Source of the DNA: Eudorina sp. 2006-703-Eu-15 | Taxonomy: Eukaryota; Chlorophyta; Chlorophyceae; Chlamydomonadales; Volvocaceae | Length of the DNA: 64,000 nucleotides | Reading direction: 5' to 3' | Assembly (NCBI GenBank): GCA_003117195.1 | Contig: BDSI01000035.1 | Span: forward strand, 804,001 to 868,000 | In this document: positions 56,901-64,000 of the stretch, piece by piece | Numbering within the stretch: position 1 is the first letter of the stretch | How the letters are laid out: the number at the start of each line of letters is the position of its first letter | Made by a program: the position numbers and the translations under genes | Notes under the pieces: model-generated | Databases searched by the model: none | Told to the model about the DNA's origin: nothing | Seen by the model: only the letters and a program-made list of their open reading frames with translations

Positions 56901-59900
56901 ACGCAGAACATGGGGTACCGTTGATCCCTTTGGGGTCCATCCGCTGTAACGCTCATTCATTCACGGGAGGACTCGTTGACGCACAAAAGGTTTTTAGTGC
57001 AGAACTGCAGAGGCAGTGACGGTGACGGTGACTCACAACGCGGCTCGCAACGCATGAAAGGAGCTTGGATGGAGCTTGGAAGTATGATGTGTTGTGTATT
57101 GCTGTGTGGCGGAAGTTTGGGTTGCAGACAGGGTAACCGGTATATTCCCTGCTTGTCGTGCCCCTGCTACGTTGGTGCCCGTGCCCCACTGGACCTGCAG
57201 CCTGCGATCGTCACAGCTCGGCGGTCCTCGACATCTTGGCCAGCATCGTACAGTTATCGGGGCCCGAACACGGTGTCATACTGGATCCGTGCGATGGGTA
57301 CAGCGAAACGTGCCACGTGACGGCATCGGCGCCTTCACGGGTGCTTGTGCGAGGCGAGGCGCTGCGGGAAGCGCTCCGGGTGTACGGCGAGTTACGGAAA
57401 TACGGCACACCTGAGGATGCGCCATGCCTGGCTACCAACCTGTCATACAACGTGCAGGGGCGCTGTCTCATGACTCTATTCGCGAGCCCGCTGGCGTTCA
57501 AGGTAAAGGCGAATACGAAACGACGGAGATGGCGATCAAGGTCGCAGACCCGAGGGTCATTAGACGAGCTTGTGGACCTGTCCCACGCAGCCTCCGTCGC
57601 CCCCGCCCAAACTAACTGTTAACAACGTAACTTATAACGGCTTCCACGTCGCCCTGCAACGGCCTCCACCCGCCTGCAGGTGGCCAGTCACGCATCAGTC
57701 GGCGGACGGGCTGTGGGCAAGCTGCGCGCCGCCGCCTTGCCGGGCTCTGCGCGGGTGCTGGACCGACCCACGGGTCGCCTCGTACCCTGTACGGCGGCTC
57801 TCTGTCCGAGTGCCGTCGCGGTGAAGAGCTCCGGAACCGGTGAAACGGTGAGTGCAAACAGGGGCGCAGAGGCACTCATGGACGTGAGATTCCGTCCCGT
57901 GGGTGTACGGCATTTGCAGTCGCCACCCCATGCAGTTCTTATCCCTTGACCAGGACCGACGAGGTCTCCCGGCCCCGCTTGAACCGTACTGGTGCCGTGC
58001 AGGTGCTCGTCAACAAGGTACAACCACTCCGTACGGCCGCCGTGGTACTGAACGGGCGCTCGCCGGTGTACCGCCAGGCGGCTGTGTACAGCGCTCTGCT
58101 GAGCCTGCTCAGCAGGGAAGGGGTGTACAAGCTGGTGCTGGACGTGACAGGTTGGTTGACTGCGTTTCCGTACCGTGCCGTACCATACCGTACCATGACT
58201 CCTTCGTACGGTACAGTATGGTACGGACACGCACTCATGTTGGTTGACTGTGTGAGTGTGTGTTCGTACCGAACGTACCGTATGATAACTCTTTCGAACA
58301 CGTTAACTTGCATCTCCAGTCATTCGGGCCTGTAACCGCTGATGAAGCGAGGAAAGCTCACCTTCCTCTTTGTCCTCGACCACATCGTGTGTTTATTGTG
58401 TTCAGAAGGGGGCCCGATGCGGAGCTCCCAACTGGAGCTGGCTGACTGGGCAGCTGCGGGCTACGACCCCGAGAACACACAGTCCTACCTGGACGCGGTG
58501 AGTGGGGCCGTCCCACACGACCCGCGGGATTGATGCGCTGCCCCGTCTCGTAGAGGGGTGAGGAAGGAGGCTTCGGCTGTCGCCGATGTGGGACCCGTGC
58601 GAGGGACCAAAACACTGAATGAGTGCCCTCAACCACACCAGCAGGACAATGGCAATGGTGGTTTGCAGATGCAGGAGACAGCGGCCGAGCGAGGCAACCC
58701 CAGAGCTGAGGGGGGGGCCTGTAGCTGAGCGGGGCCGCCCTATAGCTGAGCGGGGCCGCCCTATAGGCGAGCGGGGCCGCCCTATAGCTGAGCGGGGCAC
58801 CCGCCCCCACGCCACACGCGGGGGATAAGAGCGGGTGCCTGGCAGACAGACCGGGCATCCGAAGAGTTGACCGACCAGGGAAGGCCCTTGTAAAGCACAA
58901 GTAGGAAGTAGCGTTGTTTTAGGTGAATGTCTGGTGTTACTTACTGCATTCGCACCCCCTTTGCGTGATTATGCACGGCCCCAAGTCCTGATGTGACTTG
59001 CCTACTGAGTACTGACCTGACCTGGCCGGACCGGACCGGACCTGACACGACCTGCACCTCCTTAGGCCCTTTGACCTTGCCTGCTTGACACACGTAAAAA
59101 AATGCCGTCCTCACCCCTCGTGCCCGCATCCGACCCAACGGCGACCCCCTACCAACCCGGCAGTACCGCGAGGCCCTGGCAGCGAGCAACCTGTTCCCCG
59201 AGTTGAGGTTCCCAGGTGTACTGCAATTCAGGTGCGCAGTACGGCGCACCTACGGCGCACCTGTTCCCCGTACGTACGCTCGTACGGCGTCTTACACATA
59301 CAGGCGCACCCTGTGGCCCTGTGGCCCTGTGGCACCATTGGTGCGCCCTAATCCGCGCGAGCGAAGCCGTCGAGTGCATTGTACCCCCGGCCCTATCGTT
59401 ATTGAAACTCTCAAATAGCGCTGATTGCCTTTATATTACGGATTATGTCACAGCAGACTCGGTCATCGGTGACAGCCGTGGCATTAGTCCAGTGACAGAG
59501 CACCGTGGTTCGGTGACTTGGTCTGTGTCACTGTTCGGGCCCCTCCCTCCCTGGGCCGCGCACCGCGCGACGTCGACGCACCACCCGCCTTCTCCCCCCC
59601 CCACTTGCACCATGCATGGCATGGACTCCCCTGCTGGGCCGTCGTGACCCGTGGGTCTGCACACAGGCAGCTCCTAGACGACCTGGTGGTCGCCGTGACC
59701 CGTGGGACTAACCGGTCCCTGGAGGAGGCGGAGTCGGTCTTTATCGGAGGGCTGGCCGCGTTGGTCGAGGCCCACGGCGGTTCTGAGGCGTGGTGGCGCG
59801 CGTACAGATCGTCGCTGGGGATCGCTGAAACGGTCCCGGACAGCAATCTGGCTCCGCGGCAGGTAATCACGTTAGGGTTGGTTGGCGGTTGGTGATTGGC

Positions 59901-62639
59901 GGTTGGCGGCTGCGAGGGGCGGAGGCGGAGTCAGGGGCAGGGGTCCGGGGGCCCAGGGGGCCAAGGGGTAAGGGGTTTAGGGTTTAGGGTACCGCTCGCC
60001 GCGTCTCCGCTGCCTCAGATTTCTGACGGTTGCTGACGTGGCCTGGGACCCCGACAACCCACGCGCCGCATCTGACTGCCGTACTTGCCTAACCCGTCTA
60101 CCTCCCCCTGTCCCCAACGCCCGCCGGCGGCGCCTCTGCTGCGGCAGGTCGGATCCAGCAGGCTTGCCCACAACCTGCTCTTGGGTGCCGTACTGCCTTG
60201 TACGGCGATCGCCGTGTTGCTGTTACTGTACGGGCTGTTGCGGATTCACGAATCCGAGATGAAGCGCGCGATGCGGCCGGCGTCCACGGCGCCGGGCCCC
60301 GGCATCGTGGTGTTGTGTGTCACGGATATTCAGGTACGATGGGAGTTCGGAATGACCAGAGGAGGTCGGCGTTACGGTTATCTCCCGAAGGGTGCCTGCG
60401 GAGGTGCGGGTGCTGGTGTGCGGCGGAAGTTTAGTATCACCTGGGTGAAACCAGTCCATCCAGTGCCTCCCAACATGCATGTGCGCGCCCGATGACCGCT
60501 GGATGACCCCGGGGTGGGGGTTCCACTGAAAATGTCACTAAGAAAATCGGATTCTGTGAGGGCCGGACATATCGAGATGTTATAACGTAACCATGGCGGC
60601 CGCTTCAGAGGTGCGAGTGTATAAGTGGACCGTCCGTTTTCATTTGTGATATTAAACAAAGCGCCGCCATCCAAAGGCGCGCGCACTGCACACCATGCAC
60701 GTCGTACATGCCGTCGTACATGCCGTCGTACATGCTTCCGTACAGTTGTCGTGCATGCTGTCGTTGCGCACGCCCAGGACTCGACGTGTCTGTGGGAGAC
60801 GGTCTCGGCCGACGCCTGCCAGGCGGCCATCCAGCTGCACCACTGCACCATCCGGCGCTTCGCGGCGCTCTACAACGGCTACGAGTCCGCCACCGAGGGG
60901 GACTCCTTCATCTTGGCGTTCAAGTCGACGGCGGACTGCAGCAGATTCGCGCTGAGGACGCAGGCACGTGCGCGCCAGGCCCCAATCGGAAATTCACCTC
61001 TAAATTTTTCATTAGTGTAAAGGATGTTACAGCGGACCCCGCGGGTCATCGGTGACAGCCAACGGCGACAGCCGAGGCTTCTTCATGGCGCGTGTATTAC
61101 GTTGCAGCAGCGATCATCCCAATCACCCCACCGCTCAAAGCCCTTAATGAGCGGGACGGGCTTGCAGCCACGTCCCCCTGCCGGGACGTCCGAAACCTGC
61201 ATGGGGGCTAACTCTGCCGTACCGCTCCACCGTAAATATGTCGTACACAGGAGGCCCTGTTGGATCTGGACTGGCCGGAGGAGCTGCTGGCGAGCACCTA
61301 CGCCTCGAGCCTGACCGTGCGGTCCAACCCGGGGGCGGTGCTGCCCTGGCTGCGCGAGACCTTTTGTGGACCAACCATCAGGACCCTGCTCCTGCGCAGC
61401 GCCCGTGCGTCCAACGGCGCCGCAATCGGGCGCACCTCCGGCGGTGCGCTGGAGCAGATGCCGCAGCCGCCGCGGCTGCGGTACATCAATGGCGGTGTCG
61501 TGCAGGGCATGCGACGAAGCCTGGTAGGGGCCTTATCCACGTCACCGGATTCCGATCTGCGCGCGCTGGTGGCGCATCAGGGTGGTGAGCCAGCGACCCC
61601 CCAAGGCAGCGGCGGCGCCGGCCCGCTCCAGCAGCTACGGTCACGTTCCAAGAGGACTGTCGTACCGCTGCAGCTGGTGCCAACGACGTCGCCGACGTCC
61701 CAGCCAGCGCAGAGCACAGGACCCCAGCTGTACGACAACCTCTCGCCGCTCCAGGAAGGGGGGGAGCCTCGCCTGCCCACGGTGCAGGACAGGCTGGCCG
61801 GCAGCAATCAGACGGCGCTTGAGACCCGTGGGTCGGTCGCCGGCACGTCGGCGTCGCTGGCGGCGGCACTGCCTGCCGCAGCCGCCGTCACGCCGCGCTT
61901 GACACACAAGTCCGACGGCGGCGGTGTAGCCCGCGTGAAGAATCATCAGTACCGGAATGACCTCGGGCACCGACACGAGTACGGCGGCGACGACTGCGGC
62001 GGCGGCGGCGGCGGCAACCCGCTGTATGCCGTACATGGCGCCCTGACGGCCAGCGGACGCAAGCCGCTCCGATCGCAGCCCGGCATGGGCCCTACAGGTG
62101 CACAGGAAACGCAGGGCGGCGGCTGCGGCGGCGGCTCAAGCAGTGGCGTCGCCGCCGCCGCCGCCGGCGGCGGCGGCGGCTCGCGCTGGCAATTCCGCAC
62201 CTCTGCCGGCCACCGTCTGAGCCCTTGGGCAGCGGTGCGTGGCACGCTGATCTCTGCCTTCAGCTCCTACAACAAAACCGCGCCCAGCACCCGCACAGCA
62301 CAAGTCAGCGCGCCCCCCGGCGGAGGTGGCGGAGGTGGCGGCGGCCGCCTGCCACAGCAGCATGTTCTACACCACTCGCAGCAACTGCCGGCGCCTCCAC
62401 AGCGGCACCCGCTACAAACGTACCTCCACGGCCAGCCGCGGCTGCCGACGCGCTCCCATGGCGCGCTGCGGGTCCTGAGCTCCGACGGGTCCTGTGGAGG
62501 TGCCACCGCGTATGAGGACAGAGTGCCCGGCGGCGGCGGCGGCGGCGGCAGCAACCGCCGACCTGTCAGCTTCGAGGCGTTGCCGTCGCTGTGCTTCAGC
62601 GCAGCGACAGCTGCGGCTGCGGCGGCGCTGCCGCCGCCG

Positions 62640-62681
<42 letters not shown>

Positions 62682-64000
62682 GGGATGTTGGGCGCGTCAT
62701 CCTTCGCTCTTCCCGCGGCGGCGGCGGCGGCGGCGGCATTGGCCGTGGCCCGGGGCAGCAGCGGCGGCTGTCGGCCGCCGGCGGACATGCTGTACCCCTT
62801 CAGCAGCTATTCGTCGGAGGCGGAGAGCACCTCAAAGTTACTGGCCGTCGAGACCGAGGACACCCGGCTCGCGACCTCGCAGGCGGACTTCAGCAGCCAG
62901 GCTATCACGGAGGAGGACGAGTTCGGCGGCGGGTCCCTGGGGCTCGATCGCCTGCTGGGGCTGGCGTTCCCGTCAGTGTACGGCAATGGTACGGCAGCGA
63001 TGCTGGACGAGGCGGACTGCGACGACGTGCGGAAAGAGGACTTGAAGCTGCTGTTCAGGTGGGTACTGTGGTAGCGCGCGCGGCCCCTGGGTAACGAGTC
63101 CGTGGTAGCCCTTCTCTCGTGAGGCCTCCGAAACCAGGCCTCGTGAGGCCTCCGAAACCAGGCCTCGTGAGGCCTCCGAAACCAGGCCTCGTGAGGCCTC
63201 CAAAACCAGGCCTCTTGAGGCCTCCGAAACCAGGCCTGACTGTGTGGATGCATGCCCCGCAACCGACTCCCGCCGTCTTCCTCCGCCACATCAATCAAAC
63301 CGAAACCCCGAACCCGAAATCAAAACTGAGCTCGAAGACGGTCGCAGGACAGGAGCACAGGACGCGCCCCCAAACACGCGCGAATCCGACTCGACCGGAC
63401 CCGTCTGGACCCCACCCCACCTGATCTGATCCCCTTGTCGTCCCCACCTGACCTGACCCCACCTGACCGTAGCCGTACTTCTCAGTTGTCAATCGCCCGC
63501 CGACCTATCCCCCAACCGACCCAGGGGTCTGCGCGTGCGCATCGGCATCCACTCGGGCGTCTTCTCGCCCGCGGAGGTGCGTGTCAACCACGCCAGCCAG
63601 CGCACCGTGTACTCCGGGCCCGTCATGCAGCTGGCCAAGGCGGTCTCCGACTGCGGCCGCGGCGGCCAGATCATTTTGTCAGCGGCGGCGCTGGCCTCCC
63701 TGGACTTCGTGTTGCTGCACCGGCAGGCGGCCGTCGTACTGCACGTGGGCCGCCACACGTTGCACACGGACAGCGATGTCGATCTGGATCTGTACGGACT
63801 GTACGGCCAGGGCCTGGTGGCGCGGGCGGCGTTCCTGGGCCCACCACGCTCGCTGGCGCAGCGGGTGCGATGCGATGCGATGCGTGTGATGCGTGCAATG
63901 TGATGCGATGCTTGTTGATGAAGAGATCTGGTTATCTATGTGTTCTGTATGTGTCCTCTTCGGCGGTGTCAAAAAGGCGTGGTCAGCACCAGGATTGCCG
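53905..64000 (+). CDS. Class III nucleotide cyclase with extracellular solute-binding domain (3' end outside window)
   Basis: Exons: 53905-54047 ([20 protein letters not shown], signal peptide), 54358-54434, 54502-54604, 54982-55110, 56050-56288, 56654-56871, 57201-57502, 57680-57847, 58003-58150, 58406-58497, 59164-59231, 59667-59862, 60148-60333, 60778-60963, 61251-63058 and 63525-63864, then on past the edge. From the second exon onward all phases match. The join of exon 1 to 54358 is out of phase, so one small exon is missing or the first donor is misplaced. The ectodomain resembles family 1 solute-binding proteins ([46 protein letters not shown]). One TM helix follows ([15 protein letters not shown]). 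The cyclase domain begins [16 protein letters not shown], then [14 protein letters not shown], and resumes after a huge insertion with [21 protein letters not shown] and GGQIILS. It likely makes cAMP or cGMP on ligand binding. The Lys of fungal-type KTEGD is Ala here. Confidence 0.85.
54680..54805 (-). mobile_element. tRNA-related SINE, partial copy in cyclase intron
   Basis: On the minus strand: GTCGTCTAACGGGAAAGACG, CTGACACTTTGTCCAGAGAT, CAACGGTTCAAAACCC (B-box-like), then GCGGGCCTGGTGCGGTTTCC. It matches the head of the 37030 element but with TTG in the anticodon-like loop. It lies in the intron 54605-54981. Confidence 0.6.
55452..56044. repeat. 8-bp (CTCACGCC)n array in cyclase intron
   Basis: About 73 tandem copies with a single one-base deletion near 55741, filling most of the intron 55111-56049 and ending a few bases before its acceptor (CGGACAG/GAT). 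The plus strand is free of stops in all frames; the eight-residue peptide period is LTPSRPHA. Confidence 0.97.
58718..58800. repeat. 21-bp minisatellite in cyclase intron
   Basis: Four copies of CTGAGCGGGGCCGCCCTATAG in the intron 58498-59163. Confidence 0.9.
59966..59989 (+). repeat. Interstitial telomere-like TTTAGGG
   Basis: GGGGTTTAGGGTTTAGGGTA in the intron 59863-60147. Confidence 0.7.
60964..61250 (+). other. GC-AG intron of the cyclase gene
   Basis: Exon 60778-60963 ends ACGCAG and the intron begins gcacgt, then ends cgtacacag before GAGGCCCTG. Using the GC donor keeps phase 0 and yields [16 protein letters not shown], the expected helix of class III cyclases. The nearest GT donor would break the frame. 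Confidence 0.65.
61251..63058 (+). other. 1.8-kb exon encoding the insertion in the cyclase domain
   Basis: It begins with conserved cyclase sequence ([22 protein letters not shown]). It continues with about 500 residues of Gly-, Ala-, Pro- and Ser-rich low complexity, including long poly-Gly and poly-Pro runs. It ends [13 protein letters not shown], which joins in phase to [11 protein letters not shown]. By far the longest exon in the window. Confidence 0.8.
63116..63238. repeat. 24-bp minisatellite in last visible cyclase intron
   Basis: Five copies of a unit with TCGTGAGGCCTCC and GAAACCAGGCC in the intron 63059-63524. Confidence 0.95.

Noticed and set aside
62136..63298. Long Arg/Gly/Pro frames antisense to the cyclase insertion
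   Set aside because: GC-rich shadow frames of exon 61251-63058, which has phase support on both sides.

Overview
The window is nuclear DNA from a green alga, most likely a volvocine (Volvox/Pleodorina/Eudorina type). The support is two pherophorin genes (extracellular-matrix proteins typical of this lineage), many short GT-AG introns in GC-rich DNA, interstitial TTTAGGG runs, and a membrane cyclase fused to a periplasmic-type solute-binding domain. Every gene model below was built by hand from protein motifs plus splice sites whose reading phase matches from exon to exon. No search was run.

Layout. 1-7016 (-): secreted modular phosphatase with a signal peptide, a PhoD-N/FnIII-like domain, a 5'-nucleotidase C-terminal domain and then a metallophosphatase domain; it runs off the left edge. 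7017-12413: no gene, minisatellite and repeat debris. 12414-16986 (-): HAD-family hydrolase with a long N-terminal extension. 17067-19852 (-): YVH1/DUSP12-like dual-specificity phosphatase. 20144-23111 (+): TMEM106-like membrane protein, divergent from the DUSP gene across 291 bp. 23112-25370: no gene. 25371-28315 and 36342-40257 (-): two five-exon pherophorin paralogues. 28316-36341: transposon graveyard (LINE and DIRS-like remnants, tRNA-related SINE, palindromic elements, a duplicated exon-like block). 40258-42227: repeats. 42228-51523 (+): 17-exon UvrD/SRS2-like helicase with a likely organelle transit peptide. 51524-53904: no gene. 53905 to beyond 64000 (+): solute-binding/TM/class III nucleotide cyclase with a roughly 600-residue single-exon insertion in the catalytic domain.

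No operon-like logic is expected. Three neighbouring minus-strand genes are all phosphatases of unrelated folds. The pherophorins and the modular phosphatase both carry signal peptides and would act outside the cell, and the cyclase has the architecture of an extracellular ligand sensor.

A general feature is that most introns carry their own private minisatellite. The best leads are an 18-nt microexon carrying a catalytic phosphatase motif, a 54-bp near-perfect foldback in a helicase intron, the split cyclase domain, an 8-bp array touching a splice acceptor, and a near-palindromic GACCCGTGGGTC motif that recurs at intron edges.
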